NCBI GenBank assembly: GCA_037179385.1
Contig: CM074190.1
Location: 3,672,284-3,736,283, forward strand
DNA length: 64,000 nt
Direction of reading: 5' to 3'
Source: Holothuria scabra
Lineage: Eukaryota > Echinodermata > Holothuroidea > Aspidochirotida > Holothuriidae
Shown here: piece by piece, positions 38,081 to 50,830 of the stretch
Layout: the number at the start of each line of letters is the position of its first letter
Position numbering within the stretch: the first letter of the stretch is position 1
Position numbers and translations under genes: made by a program
Notes under the pieces: model-generated
Seen by the model: the letters and a program-made list of their open reading frames with translations, nothing else
The model's database searches: none
What the model was told of the DNA's origin: nothing

Positions 38081-39448
38081 TGTTTGTTGAAGGAAAATGT
38101 CACTAAAAACTTTTTTATTCATTAAATGGATTTGAATATGAATTGAAAGAACTACAGAAAATGAAAAAAATGTTAAAGGAACCATTAAATTTTGAGATCA
38201 AGATTCTTATGGGCCATATTAGCAACCAACATGGGAGATATTTTGTAAGCGGGGTATTTTCATTTTAAAGGGCCATTCCTCTTATCCCAAACTACCGCAA
38301 TTCTTGTAGGGGGTACCGAAACTCTCAATTGGCTCAACTCTTTGATTGGCAGCTAATTCAAACAATGCAGAATACCAAAGTTTATATTACACCACACGAA
38401 CTGTACTGAGAGTGTTTTGATTATGCACATTGCGCTTTTCGATAGTCATCCTGAAGAAATAAACTAAGACTGTCTCTAGATAAGGATGAATTTCAGACAA
38501 TTGTGGGAGGGACTTAAGTATGAAGGTTAGGAGAATTGCTTCTGTTTGGGTGAGAGAATTGGGCCTTTAACATAATTTACCCACATATTAGCTTTCCTCA
38601 TGGATCTTAGAACCATCCCATATGGGTCATATGGACAGAACCATATTGACTCCTACTGAATCTTGGGTGCAAAATTATTTAGCCCACATGTTTCTGCATA
38701 TGAACCTTTCGGACTTAGTATGGGTATGTTTCCTTTGCAACTGGAGAATACTTGACTTTGTTGCTCAGTATAATCCATGACAAGGAAAATAGCAACAATT
38801 GTTCTAGCAATACAAATATAGGCATAACGAGCAAATTTTGATTAGTGCTCACACAACTGAGAATTTTTGGAATTTTGTGTGAATTTTGACGATGTTAAAA
38901 AAATCGGGTGCTTTAGGGTCACAATGCTCATCCCATTTTTTTCATACGCCAATGATTACATAGTACATCTGACCTCTTGGCTGAGGTTAACCTTTGGTTG
39001 TCGATATTTGCTCACCAACAAACAATCGCCAGTGGAGATGTATTCTAACGATCAAATGCCTTAACTGGCGGACAGAGCAGCCATCGATACTGGGAAGTAG
39101 ACAGTCTGCCATGCACTATAGACATACCGGTACTTACCTGTCAGTGTACACATGTGCCGATTTGAAATAACAGCTTTCAAAAACGGAAGGACTACATTAC
39201 AAAACAGATTCATGTTTCACTTTTGAAATAAAGCTAGGACATCAATGGAATTGACTGAATTGGCTTTATTTCCGTATATCTCTAAATTGAATCTAGACCA
39301 AAAAGTAGAGGAGAGGTACAAATGGCGTGATTACAAAAGCGCCTCCTTAGGAAGTTCTGATAAAAAACTCGCTGCCTTAACATATCCCCAACACATCTCC
39401 TGTAACCCCTTTTGATTTCTTTCATTTGAAACGTCTCTCATGCTGTCC
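38081..39448. other. intergenic, no supported gene
   Basis: Nothing recognisable. Confidence 0.4.
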
Positions 39449-39780
39449 AGACCCGTAACCAGGACTACGTCATGGGACGGGGTTTGGAGAATGGCTTGGG
39501 GAGGGGTGTTTTTTTGTGTCCCTCTACTCTTTGGGGTGAAATGCTAAATTTTGGGGTTAGATGCGAAATGGTGCAATATTTTTGCTTCAGATGTAATAAA
39601 GTTTGCACTCTTCTGCTATTATTTTGGATTTCAAGCATTGGTCATGATAGATTTAATCCTCGGATCCCCCATTGTCTATACGTTCACTTCGATCAATGAA
39701 TGGTTTACCTTTAAAAGGGGATATACCAGTCTGTGCCAAAGGGGAGTAGATGCTCTCAGAAATTTTTTTAACATCGTTTG
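39449..39780. repeat. hAT-like end and repeat remnant
   Basis: Begins with cagacccgtaaccaggacta, a diverged version of the CAGGGGCGTAGCCAGG end. It includes a segment similar to about 34215-34285. The right end is not defined. Confidence 0.35.
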
Positions 39781-39958
39781 AAATTATAGGCGATTGGGTT
39801 TTTTTTTTTAACTGTTATACACAATTTGTCAGTAGGACATGAAAGAGAACATTCCTGGGAATATGGAACTCGGTACAAACAGTATCACATAAATTTTAAC
39901 TACATATATTGTCCATCAACAACAATTTCTAAAACTGACTGACCGATGTCATTTTATT

Positions 39959-40490
39959 TTAGGGCTGTTTATGGTGTGTCCTCTCCAACCTCCAATACAA
40001 CAATTTCACCGGATTCCTTCCATCATTACCGCCAGTCCCACCCGATCCTCCTCTCCCGCCGTTTCCTCCATTCCCTCCCCTTGAGCCTGAAAATGAAGCA
40101 AAACCTCCCACACCAATTTCCATTTTATCGCCATTTTTGCGTTTGTTGTCACTCTCTCTCGAGCTTTTCCTGCTTCTGCCATTGTTTCCAGGGTTACCAA
40201 GTTTTCCAGATGACCATTAATTTTACCTCCGTCTCGATCTTCTCCATCTTTCCCTCTTCCACCTCCTCTTCCTCCACCGACACCACCTCTAATCCACCAT
40301 TATCACTGTGTTTTCCTTCTTTCTCGACGCCAACTCGTAAGCCATCTCCATATTGCCCATCTTGACCTCTTCCCCCTGGTGTTCCAGTACTTCCCCTTCC
40401 ACCACCTCCACGACCTCCTCCCCGTCCACCATCACCGCCACCACCATAACCTCCTCCACCGCCTCGCCGCCGCTATCTCCATGTCCTTCT
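39959..40490 (-). pseudogene. glycine-rich coding exon, frame-broken
   Basis: On the minus strand a run of GGT/GGA codons gives GGGGYGGGGDGGRGGGRGGG and then TPGGRGQDGQYGDG. After at least two frame changes the Gly-rich pattern resumes (GKLGNPGNNGR, GGNGGNGGRGGSGGTGGN), ending with a TAA that touches an AATAAA at 39953-39958. The glycine periodicity, the stop and the poly(A) signal suggest the last exon of a Gly-rich secreted or matrix-like protein that has decayed. A low-complexity non-coding origin is possible. Confidence 0.35.
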
Positions 40491-40794
40491 TGGTTGTTTT
40501 CTAAGTATTGCCAGTATTGTTTCAACAATAGCTGGGGTAATTAAAGTCACCCTGTGCATTAAATTTAAATAGAGGAACTGATTCATCATAAAATTGTTAT
40601 TTCAATTCCGTAGACGTGCTACATATAACCATATTAAATAAGTTGACACAAAACACTTCAAATATTGTCTGCTACAATAACCAGAATGCAAGGCATTCAT
40701 ACTCGCGAATGGAGGCGGACTTTACCGGTTCTAGTGATATTAAAAAAGATTTGCTTAACTTAGCAACTCCCAGACGGCAGTAGGTTCCATTTTT

Positions 40795-40865
40795 AGATTC
40801 TTTGGTATGACTCGACCTTGGAATCGAACCGAGGCCTTCCGCGTGTTAGGGGATGTTCTACCGTT
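40795..40865 (-). repeat. tRNA-like sequence (SINE head)
   Basis: The minus strand has ggtagaacatcccctaacac and cctcggttcgattccaaggt, like tRNA A and B boxes. It is only in unit 1, so it was inserted after the duplication or was lost from unit 2. Confidence 0.45.
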
Positions 40866-41873
40866 AGTTTTAGAAAAGTATATGTGAGTGATACGTTTAT
40901 AATGATGTTAAAATTGACTGAATAAAACAAGTAGTGAATGATATTATCTACTAGATCTAAAAATAGACTTGTTTAGATTGCAGAAGAATTATTTTATTAG
41001 TAATTTCCGGCCGCAGCCAAAACTGTCAGAATTTCACGCATATTATTGGGAGTTCAAAATATAAAAATTTCCTCACGAATGACAATTTCAGTATTTTTTA
41101 GCTTCCTTAGTGTTCTCAGTATTGTTCGATAGCAGTGCTTATTACGGTTCGGCAGTTCAACCGGATTACCTGTGAATGCATCGCATGATCACCAACAAAG
41201 CAAGCATATGCGTCCAGATCACAACAGATGTAACTTAGCTATCGTCTTGGCTAATGAGGTTTAAGGGTAGAGAGAGATAACTAAGCAGTCTTTTATTGTG
41301 CTACTCCTCATCAGAGACCTCTCTTCCCATTCCTACTGTAATTGTCAACAACAAAAAACCGTATAGAATTTCTCACCGGCCTCCTCTTTTTTGGTTGGAT
41401 AAGTGCGCAGCTTGTGGTCTTTTCCCTTTCAGTACGGTTGCTCAAAGGAACCGTTTTAAATTTGTCTTACAAGATTGCTAAATCTAATTATACCATTCCG
41501 TCAAGTACAGCCACCATTAAAAATATCTAATGTGAGAATATTTACAAAATGCAGAACAAAAAACTTGGGTTGATGTTAACTAAGTTTATTTAGATGCGGT
41601 TAAGCATACAGATATATAGGTACTGCGCATGGCACATTAGACTTTCAACTGAAACACATCAAAATCTCGAAATGCCTTTTCAAAGCCACGGTAGCAATAG
41701 ATATCATCAACTGTATCACATTTCGTTCGGCTGATCAGGTGGTCACCGACAAAGCAACCGCCTATTCGTAAGGGCGATTCATGTTTCAGTTGAAACGTCT
41801 AGGTCAGAAGAAAACTACGCAGTTAATATTGCGCAATTTTCGCATCTCGGAGACTGCGTTTTCTTATCCGTTC

Positions 41874-42050
41874 TCTATTCCTAACCCTCTGTGACGGTCT
41901 TCAGTTCTGAACAAAATAAAAGGTAACTTTAGTTTGTCGCTCTTGTTACAGTTGTAAGTTGCTTCATTATGAAAAGAAATCCTCCGTTCAATGTTTTTCT
42001 TAAAACAAAGCCCGAACTTTTAAGTCAACAGGTTGCTCAGATGTTTCAAA
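41874..42050 (-). pseudogene. frameshifted copy of the candidate Ig-like exon
   Basis: The acceptor TTTTCTTACAG is kept, but a one-base insertion after ~16 codons brings in a stop. The later segment still reads NCNKSDKLKL in a shifted frame, and the D-x-G of the Ig motif is changed (HNEATYNC). Confidence 0.4.
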
Positions 42051-42350
42051 CTGTAAGAAAAGATGGGCAACGACCATGTCAAAAAGAACGGCAGCTGACA
42101 AAACTATAGAATGGGCTTCGGAGAACCCTATACAGTCGTTCCAAGAACCATGTGATTGAAATATCCCTCAAGTAATATGCCTAAACGTATAATGAAACCA
42201 GAGACATCCTTAAATAAATTATCCGCTTTCATGGTTAACGCCTTTTAATTTACAAACACTTACAAAGTAACAAAACCAACAAGGTACATATTGAAAACAC
42301 TGTAACAAGTCCATAAAGCGACTGCTATACTTCGCATTCGTTCGTAACCA

Positions 42351-44067
42351 GAATGCAAGGCATCCATACTCGCGAATGGAGGCGGTCTAACGGTTCTAGT
42401 GATATTGACAGAGTTGCTATATTTAACAGCTCCCTGATTCGAACAGACAGTAGATGGTAAATTTGTTATGATGATGATGTTTGTGCATTTCAGAAAAGGA
42501 TATCAGTGTTGAAAATTTATACAGGTGAAACATTAGTTGTGTGAGGTGAGGGAAACAGAAATGTTTATGGTACAAGTTCGACATTTAGAAAAGTACATAT
42601 GAGTGATACGTATATATGATGTTAAAATTGACTAAACAAAACAGGTGGTGGGTGGTATTTTCTACTAGATCTAGAAAATAGACGTGTTTCGATTGCAGAA
42701 GAATTGTTTTATTAATAATTTCCGACCGTAGCCAAAACTGTCAGAATTTCACACATATTATTGGCAGTTCAAAATATCAAAATTTCCTCACGAATGACAA
42801 TTTCATTTTTTTAAACTTCCTTAGTGTCCTCAGTATTGTTCGAGGGCAGTGCTTACTACGGTTCGACAGTTCAACCGTATCACCTGTATGTATATGCATC
42901 GCATTATCACGAACACAGTCAGCATTTTCAGATCAGAAGAGATGTAACTTAGCTATCATCTAGAGTGGCTAATGAATAGAGAGAGATAACTACGCAGTCT
43001 TTTATTTTGCTACTCCCTCGTCAGAGATATCTCTTCCAATTCCTACTACAGTATAAATGTCAACAACATAAACAGTACTGGTATAAAATTTCTCACCTTC
43101 CTATTCTTTCTTTGGCTGGATAGGTGCGTAGCCTAGCTAGAAACTCTTTTCCCTTACAGTACGGTTGCTCAAAGGAACCATTTTAAATTTGTCTTACAAG
43201 ATTTCTATATTATTAGCACAGCCACCAATGAAAAGAATCTAATGTGAGAATATTTACAAAACGTAAAACAAAAACAAACTTGGGTTGAGGTTAACTAAGT
43301 TATTTATATGCGGCTTAGCAAATAAAGCCCTGCGAATGGCCCATATTTGACTTTCCACTGCAACACATCAAACTCTCGAAATGACCTTTTTAAGCCGCGG
43401 TAGCACTTGATATCATCAACTGTATCACATGTCGTTCGGCTGATCACGTGGTCACCGGCAAAGCAAGCGCATATTGGTAAGGGCGATTCAAGTTTCAGTT
43501 GAAACGTTTAGGTCAGAAGAAAACTACGCAGTTACTATTGCGCAATTTTCGCATCCCGGAGACTACGTTATCTTATCCGTTCTCTATTCCTAACCCTCTG
43601 TGACGGCCTTCAGTTTTGAACAAAATAAAATATAACTTAAGTTTGTCGCTCTTGTTACAGTTATAAGTTCCTTGGTCATGAAAAGAAATCACCCGTTCAA
43701 TGTTTTCTTTCAACAACGCCGAAACTTTCACGTCAACAGATTGCGCGGATGTTTCAAACTGTAAGAAAAGAAGGGTAGCGACCATGTCATAAAGAACGGC
43801 AGTTGACAAAAACTATAGAAAGGGCTTCGAAGAACCCCATATAGTCGCTCCCTGGTCGTTCCAAGAACCATGTAATTGAAATATCCCTGAACTAATATGC
43901 CTCATCGTGTGATGAAACCAGAGACATCCTTAAATAAATTATCTGTTTTCATGGTCAACGCCTTTTAATTTACAAACACTACAAAGTAATAAAACCAACA
44001 AGGCACAGAATCAAAACACTGTAACAAGTCTATAAAGCGGCTACTATACTTCGCATTCGCTCGTAAA
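42351..44067. repeat. tandem duplication, unit 2
   Basis: Second copy of the 1.7-kb unit (ccagaatgcaaggcatccat at its start, ctatacttcgcattcgctcg at its end). Confidence 0.9.
43573..43758 (-). CDS. candidate Ig-like terminal exon
   Basis: On the minus strand TTTTCTTACAG precedes 61 open codons ending in TAA. The text ERVISFHDQGTYNCNKSDK contains D-x-G-x-Y-x-C, the signature around the second Cys of Ig V-like domains, with a hydrophobic strand after it (LKLYFILF). The first Cys and the Trp of a full Ig fold would be in earlier exons, which I could not find. If the upstream 17 codons are used without splicing, residues MSTAVLYDMVATLLFLQF could serve as a weak signal peptide. The short length and the single motif keep confidence low. 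Confidence 0.25.
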   Translation of the reverse strand, partial: FETSAQSVDVKVSALLKENIERVISFHDQGTYNCNKSDKLKLYFILFKTEGRHRGLGIENG

Positions 44068-44228
44068 AATGGAACGTGACCATGTTTTTGTAACTGCGTG
44101 ATATTCCTTGTCCCGCAGGTTGCTTTTTGATGAAAAGAAAGAATGGAAAGTGGTAAGAAAAAACTTTTTGTATGGTACCGAAGTATTTGGCAATCAAACT
44201 TTAGCGATATGTATTTTGTCATTAGGAC

Positions 44229-44264
<36 letters not shown>
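44229..44264. repeat. poly(T) tract
   Basis: About 36 T residues; on the minus strand a poly(A) run, possibly a retroposon tail. Confidence 0.9.
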
Positions 44265-44269
<5 letters not shown>

Positions 44270-44794
44270 GTGGTGATGAGGGTGGATAAGGGAAGTGGGA
44301 CTTGGAAATATTTGAGAGATTCGAAACTGTTCACTTCCACTTATTTCTCTGATGTTCTTAACGGAGATGGAGGGTACCGAATCCAAAATGGTAGCTCCAT
44401 GACCCAAGGCAAATAATTCCAGATGTGTGTCGCAAAGGTTTTTACAAATCGTATTGCATAAACGTCCAGGTATGTGTAGGATATTGAAGTCCCCCGTAAG
44501 AGCACATTATTTATATATACCGAAGCTTTATTTAAACATATCTAGAACACACAGCAATAAACAAAAGCTCCCCAGATTTGAAAACGAGAGCGCCACAGAA
44601 CGTGATGTAATAATCCTACCACAGATAAAACCAGATCGCCGGCGTCAATTGTGCATGTGCACTTGCAGTTGTGTGGAATGGACCGATCATGATCAATACG
44701 AGCAGATTATGTCTCGCCGAGTTCTTGGAGGATTGTTTGTTTCATTCGAATTGGCGTGGATGGAAAAAAACATTTCTCTTACTTTCTGAGCTGA

Positions 44795-44971
44795 TCATAT
44801 GTCTAAAAGTGTTGTTGTCTCGTCGTCGTCCTGATCATCATTGTCATCATCTTGACACGTTACAGAGACTCGTCGGGAAAAGATACAACGAAAAACTAGA
44901 GAGAGGGCTAGTAATATGCAAGCCGACACCACAAAAAGTGTCATAATTTGTAATATAAATGTAGTGTATTT
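44795..44971 (-). CDS. candidate last exon: transmembrane segment with acidic tail
   Basis: The acceptor CTCCTACAACCCTTCAG is followed in phase 0 by 58 codons and TGA. Residues 5-31 are a hydrophobic membrane segment (FILQIMTLFVVSACILLALS...), followed by a basic stop-transfer FSRR, then a very acidic tail (DDDNDDQDDDE) and TTTLLDI. This is the plan of a type I membrane protein's C-terminus. No upstream exons were identified, and there is no near AATAAA. A chance open frame is possible. Confidence 0.3.
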   Translation of the reverse strand, partial: KYTTFILQIMTLFVVSACILLALSLVFRCIFSRRVSVTCQDDDNDDQDDDETTTLLDI

Positions 44972-45244
44972 CTGAAGGGTTGTAGGAGACGAGTTTCTTG
45001 TCTTGGCATTCATTCAGATGGCTTACAGATGCTAAAGGTGCTATCTTCGGCAAATCTGTGAGCCTCTGCGATAAGTTTTTTATTTTCCTAATTTCAATTG
45101 GTTAGCAAGATGAAGCATGTTATAGATTTTCACAAATAGACCGATGAATTACAATCCCGTTTGTTGGTTGCAGAAGGTATGCAATCATTTTGCAGTGATA
45201 ATCATGACCCATATGTCGCTGAGGTGGCAAAGTCTGGGTTTTGT

Positions 45245-45277
<33 letters not shown>

Positions 45278-48200
45278 TTGTGGTATGATCGCAATAATGG
45301 TGACTTACAATCAGTTGAAACCACTGTTGGATAACAGTTATCTCAAATTATAGGTTCAAATAGTAGTAAAATTTAAATTGCTGCAAACCTAACACCTATT
45401 TTGTTGTTTTCAAAGATACAGTAATACGTTAAAGTCTATTATGTTCAGCATTTTTTGTTACGAAATATATCTTGGAACAACTGTAAATAGAACACAATTT
45501 TAACAAATGTTTCTACTGCATAAAACCTTGAAACCATACGGAACTTGAAATCCCAAAGTAATACAAGTACAGTCCTTCCTTGATAGAAAACGTTTTCAGG
45601 TTTTTCAGTGTTGTCACATTTTGACTCCTGGTGATGTAATAGTGTTTCGCATGAGGTATATAAGATTTATCACGACTTTGTAGTAAATTTTAACCCTCTT
45701 CATCTTGTTGACCTCACGTGACCTTTGACCGTCACAGAAATCAATTGCACTGGTGAATGCAGTATCTATAACCCAACTTATCGATCTGTAAAGTTTATCT
45801 AATATGATCCAATGAATTTGCACGGTTTTCACGATGTGACCTCCAGTAGTCCGCGGAGTGGACGAAGTCTTTTCGTTCAGCTTATCGCTTCGAAAGACCA
45901 ACCGAAAGCGGCTGCAGCCACAGAGGTGCTACGCAGGCTAGACCTCCAGTGGCTTCAAAGACAATTTGACTTCCTCTGAACAAAAATGTGTTTTTAACAT
46001 ATGTTTATATTTGTCTGTCTGAACATGCGCTAACTCATTTTACAAATGGCTCTTAAGAGTCATGTGTTTTTTTCCACAAATGTGAAATTTACTTGAATTT
46101 ACTGTTTGGTCCACCTTAAATAATATGCACTATTGAAGTCCTTAAATACAGTTGAAGATACTTTGCAGAGAAATAAGAAGAAAATTGTGAGATTCAACTT
46201 TTGTTTAACAAAAAGTTGATATAGTACACAACGTGGTTGACACTCTTACTGACCCAATCATATAATTTGATATATATGACTCAAATTTACACGAGTACTA
46301 TCACTAAGGATACAACAAGACATAAAATTATGCATTTCACTTCGTTTCAATGACTCAACGGTGAGTGGAGCTCAGTGGATCTCTGGGTAACAGTGGATCA
46401 AAAGTGTTTATTGTAGATTTAGTTAACGACACACCAACATGAACGTGTCATACAGTGTTACCATGTTTACAGTAGATAGGTATCTACGTGGGCCTGCTTT
46501 TGTATGAGTACATCATTCCTGTTATTAATACCTAAGTAAATTAAAATGCACTTACACGTGCACATAAACTGACCCTGTTGAATAATTTCATATGACTGAT
46601 AAACTGCGTACCGGCCCGTTGGACCCCTAACATGCCATTACCGTGTAGTTTTCACCATACCTAATCTAAGTTGTGTTCTTTACATTCCCCACCAACAACA
46701 GTACTCCATGCACTACATGCAGAATTTTGAAAGTATACCATAGTTCTTGCAAGAAGTTATGAGAAGCGGAATTTATGCTTAGTCGAAAAGAGAAGTCGTT
46801 CGTAAAAAACAAAAATTGGTTCATAAGCTGATAAAAAGTATGTCAGTTTAATTTTTTTCAATTGGATCAAAGGTACCAGCGTAACTTTAGAGATATTCGA
46901 TGTGATCCACTTTGTTCCATTCTTCCCCACAATAGGACACGTCACAGATAATGAAAACCGTAGTAACAAAAACATAAAGTAAGTGCTTGTACGAGATTCG
47001 AGTCTGAATCTGAAAAGTCAATTTACACCAAGTGAGAAAGTACCCATCATTCTGGTCTTCGGTAAACAGGTGAATCGTTGCTTTTAAATTTGGGGGAATG
47101 ACGTTTGGTTAACTGAAATAACCTCTAACCCCATCAAAACAGTACTTCTTAAATTTTAAGAATGGAAGACCGTCAGTTCTTTGGAATCATCTTGGAATGT
47201 GGCGCTTCATACCCTACCACAACCTCTGATGACCCTTAAAACCCCTGATGACAACCTCTGATGACCCCTTAAAACTGTCTTCCGGGGGCTTCGTAACCTG
47301 CATCCTACCGAGATCTTTCCTTGAACTCAAACAGGGCCCCTAAGGTCGGTGCCTGGGTAACCTGTGAAGGTCTTCGTGTGCACACCTCGGCCATCCCCCA
47401 AGTTGAAACGTAGTCTATGCCCCTGTTCTTTCCCAAGGTCACCCAGCGGAAAGTAGACTGCTGGCAGTCATTAAATTACAGTAACAACTTAACTGTTAAG
47501 TCACCAGCCATCAAAAAGAATTACGAAAATTCAACAAAGTGATAAAGAGTTTTTTAAAGTTCCCTTGGAAGTACGAATTCTGGAATTTCTGAATCTCTGG
47601 CTCATGTCGGCAAATTCTCCATTGTCAACGACTGACCATGTAAATGTAAGGGTTGAAAGCCTGATTTCGATTACTTCAGTTTTGTAAATACCGGAAGGGA
47701 TTTTGATGCGTTGCCATCGAATCTTCTTACCACTGTACCAAATGTCGTTGAAACCAGCGCTGGCTTTGGGATTCTGCAGTATTCCTCTTCAGGGAAATCT
47801 TATAATCCAATAATCCAATAATTAATACATTATATAGTCGTTCAATACAACGAGGGACTCAATGAGGAATACAGAAATCAATTCTGCGACAATAACTACG
47901 CAATATTCGTCACGGAACACTTAGGCTCGGCTAATGTTTAAGTATGTTGGAAACTTGTAAAATTTTAAATTTTTGTTTCCTTTTTTTAACAATTATCCAA
48001 AATGTGAAGATATTTAAATAACTTTACTCTAAATACACGAAGATCCAGGGCCGACTGGGAATGAACCGTTCCGAGAGTCAAATCACGAGAATGGCAAGAA
48101 AACCAAGGAGATATGAAAAAGATGAGCAAATTGGAGTAATATTTTGGACTGAAAAGTTAATGACGGAAAAAGGTTTTGTGAACAAAATAGTTACTTCCCG

Positions 48201-48720
48201 AAATAAAAGCGGCGCCTTTGCCCAGTTCTAACCACCCTTGTGGTATAGCTAGGACGAGTTTGGCACTACATTTGCCATGAACTTTTAATCAAAGGCAGCC
48301 CCTGAGCCCCTGTACCACTTCGGAACAGTCCTTTGGCTCCCTAAAAGTCTTTGACAGCTGGTTACCTTCAGCAATTAATGGTTCTTTCTGTAAACACTTG
48401 TTTAAAAAAAAACATTAATTGTAACGGCTGTTTACTTAAATGGTACCGTATGTCTTGAATGGAACATTTTTCCGTACCTTCGTCTTCTGCTGATGTGTGT
48501 TCCCCCTCCCTTTAGTACCTGAGTACACCATTTTCTCTTTACTGGAAACATGCGTTTGAAAGCAGATATTTCAATTTAAGTTTACTTTTAATGCCTCAGC
48601 AGGCAAACGCTGTGCAAAATAGCCTTCCCACCTCTTCCGAACAAAATTGCTTTCAGGATAAAAAAAACTTTCAAGCAGTATAATTGTTATGGCCCTTTGT
48701 TGGTAAGAGGTAATTCTAGG
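44972..48720. other. intergenic, no supported gene
   Basis: A G-run and T-run lie at 45256-45280, and a short tandem (cctctgatgaccccttaaaa) at about 47220-47275. Otherwise nothing recognisable. Confidence 0.4.
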
Positions 48721-50074
48721 GCCGGAACCATATCGCCATAAAAGTCAAATGATTTCCAATGTGTTTGCTTTTTAACACCAATGGAAATACGAAAAAATAG
48801 CCATTCTCTTAAAGAATAATAATTGTTTGAGGGACGAGCATGGCTTTAATGGAAAAAGAAACGACAAAAGCCTTTCGAACGTTTTTTAAAGTTTTATTTT
48901 TCTCATTTCCAAGAAATAAGAGGTAACCTGTTAATCTACAGAAGGAGTTTGCATGAAGTAAAATTCCTCCACATGATTTTCTGAAAATCTGAAAAGTATC
49001 AACACGACCAGCTGCTTGGAAGAATAGGAAGTTTTTGTGAGTGACCCGCCACCAAAAATTGGTTTCTTCTTCCCAGCGTTCACCTGTTCACTAATCTTCA
49101 TCTTCTCGACTGTATGACGAAACATGGAGAAGGTTTGTAGCTCATTGCTCTCCATGGCCCCCATCGGCCCCGAACTGTAATCAAATCAAAGAAACCACTG
49201 AGCATTGAAACAATATACTTTCGTTATGCAAATTAGCACGTCCCATTAAATGCACGTGTTTACCTTGCAATTGAATTCCACTTGAGTGACATGCATTCCA
49301 TATAAGAGAAATGCATTTTACTTTAGTGAAATTCAATTCTACTTCAGAAAATGTAGTTTATTAAAGTGAAGTGTATGCCACCTAAGTTAAAAGAATAGTA
49401 CAAAAGCTTATGAAAACTATTTCAGGATGTTGAAAATATTGTGATACAATGTCCTGCCAGTAGCATTAGGTCAAAAAAATTTTGACCTTGGAGAAAACGA
49501 AAAGAAAACTTTAATTTTTTGTGAGTTGTTCGATGAGGCTATTACGTCATGGATTTACTTTCTCTAAGTGATCCGTTCTAGCCACGTTGTCAACTACTCA
49601 TAGGGCGGAGTGTGAGTTTTCGTACAAAATGTTAGACTGTGGGCTAGGCCTAAGCAAAACGATAACGTTAGCCTTTTGTGGGGTGCTGTTGTCGTTACAA
49701 ATGAAGCGTGATGTTGTCTATTTTTGATGTTATTCTGCACTTTCGTGAGCCGCATACCTCACGGTACTTACTAGAAAAGATTGTTTCGTATACGAAGATA
49801 TTGGAACAGCGTGCCGTAACTTCGTAAGCCTTTTGTTTTAGTACCTTCTTACTAGTGTATACAGTAAGGCCCAACTTAGGCCTACTGTACCCATACATAC
49901 AGTCACGTTCGATGCAACTCAACATAGTTATCCCCACAAACAACACGGATATAGCTGTTATTTGTGGTAAAAAAAATAAGCCATGCCCTGTATCTTGTTG
50001 GTTCGTTATGTGTATGTGGCACTGTAAAGAACTACTTTCAGGCAACTTTGAAGGATGCTTGAACAGCCATAAAT
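48721..50074. repeat. dispersed 1.35-kb repeat, copy 2
   Basis: Matches 1-1354 and is cut at aaat by the LTR of the Gypsy element (TG at 50075). The continuation seen in copy 1 (cagaatttcg...) is not found on the far side of the element. Confidence 0.85.
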
Positions 50075-50389
50075 TGTGAATCGTGCGAGCTCTGAACACA
50101 TGCAGTCCCCCTGATTGGTCAAAAGTTATGACGCACCCATATAAATAATTATTATGATATAAATGACCAATGAGGAGGCTGCAAAGGGGGAAGTTGGCCA
50201 CACCTCGAAAATATGGGTTACAGCGTGCACGTGAAGCTACGGCAATGTGATATGTCACGTCCACTGGTAACACGTGACGGGAAACAGGAAGGGCCCTGGA
50301 AATCTAGAACAAAGGGAAGGGAGCGTTGCTCGTAAACAACAAGATGGTGTCTGGTAAAGGTCATGAAGAGTGCACCATACTACATGACA
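50075..50389 (-). repeat. 3' LTR (315 bp)
   Basis: In element orientation it begins TGTCATGTAGTATGGTGCAC and ends GATTCACA. It is preceded by the purine tract GACAAAAGGGGA, the expected polypurine tract. A TATTTATATGGG TATA-like box lies within. Its last 73 bases recur at 59144-59216. Confidence 0.8.
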
Positions 50390-50830
50390 TCCCCTTTTGT
50401 CTTTTTAAAATTTTGGAAACGCAGTGAAAAATTTTACTCTTAGAATTACAATATTGAATGCGACCTGAGGATATTACAAAATATGCATTCTTTGTCAAGT
50501 AGATTAAACATTAAAGACAAAATGATGAGAGAGATAGGTAAAGTGCGAGACAAAGGAAGGGAAGTGGGTCCCAAACTCAGAATGAAATTAAAATGAGCAC
50601 GTCGTAATCATACATTGGAATTAAATATTTTCTTTAAAGTGAATAACGTATTTACACGAGGAAGATCAAATGTCATGGGAATAGATCTCATGACGACTTT
50701 AAAATAAAATCATGGGCAAAGAATACGTAAGTAACTTCTGAAAGTAGACGTAGGGCTACTTCATTACGCTTAAGAAGAGATTAAATTGAGCAGTGCCAAC
50801 TGAAACAAGATAATGTAGGTGTACTCAGAA

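Larger units (their letters stand above)
40681..42350. repeat. tandem duplication, unit 1
   Basis: Starts ccagaatgcaaggcattcat and matches unit 2 (42351-44067) along almost its full length with scattered substitutions and indels (for example aatttcctcacgaatgacaa in both). The junction falls exactly where the second copy of the start motif begins. Confidence 0.9.

Noticed and set aside
40006..40528. Acidic minus-strand frames as a real acidic protein
   Set aside because: They are the off-frame reading of GGN-rich codons; the Gly frame is the more likely original.
39946..40544. Plus-strand Ser/Pro/Thr-rich open frames
   Set aside because: They are the antisense of the glycine-rich minus-strand frame and have no start or splice context.
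41296..41530. Plus-strand frame with a weak signal-peptide look in tandem unit 1
   Set aside because: The equivalent of unit 2 is broken right after the start (ATGTCAACAACATAA), and no splice signals frame it.
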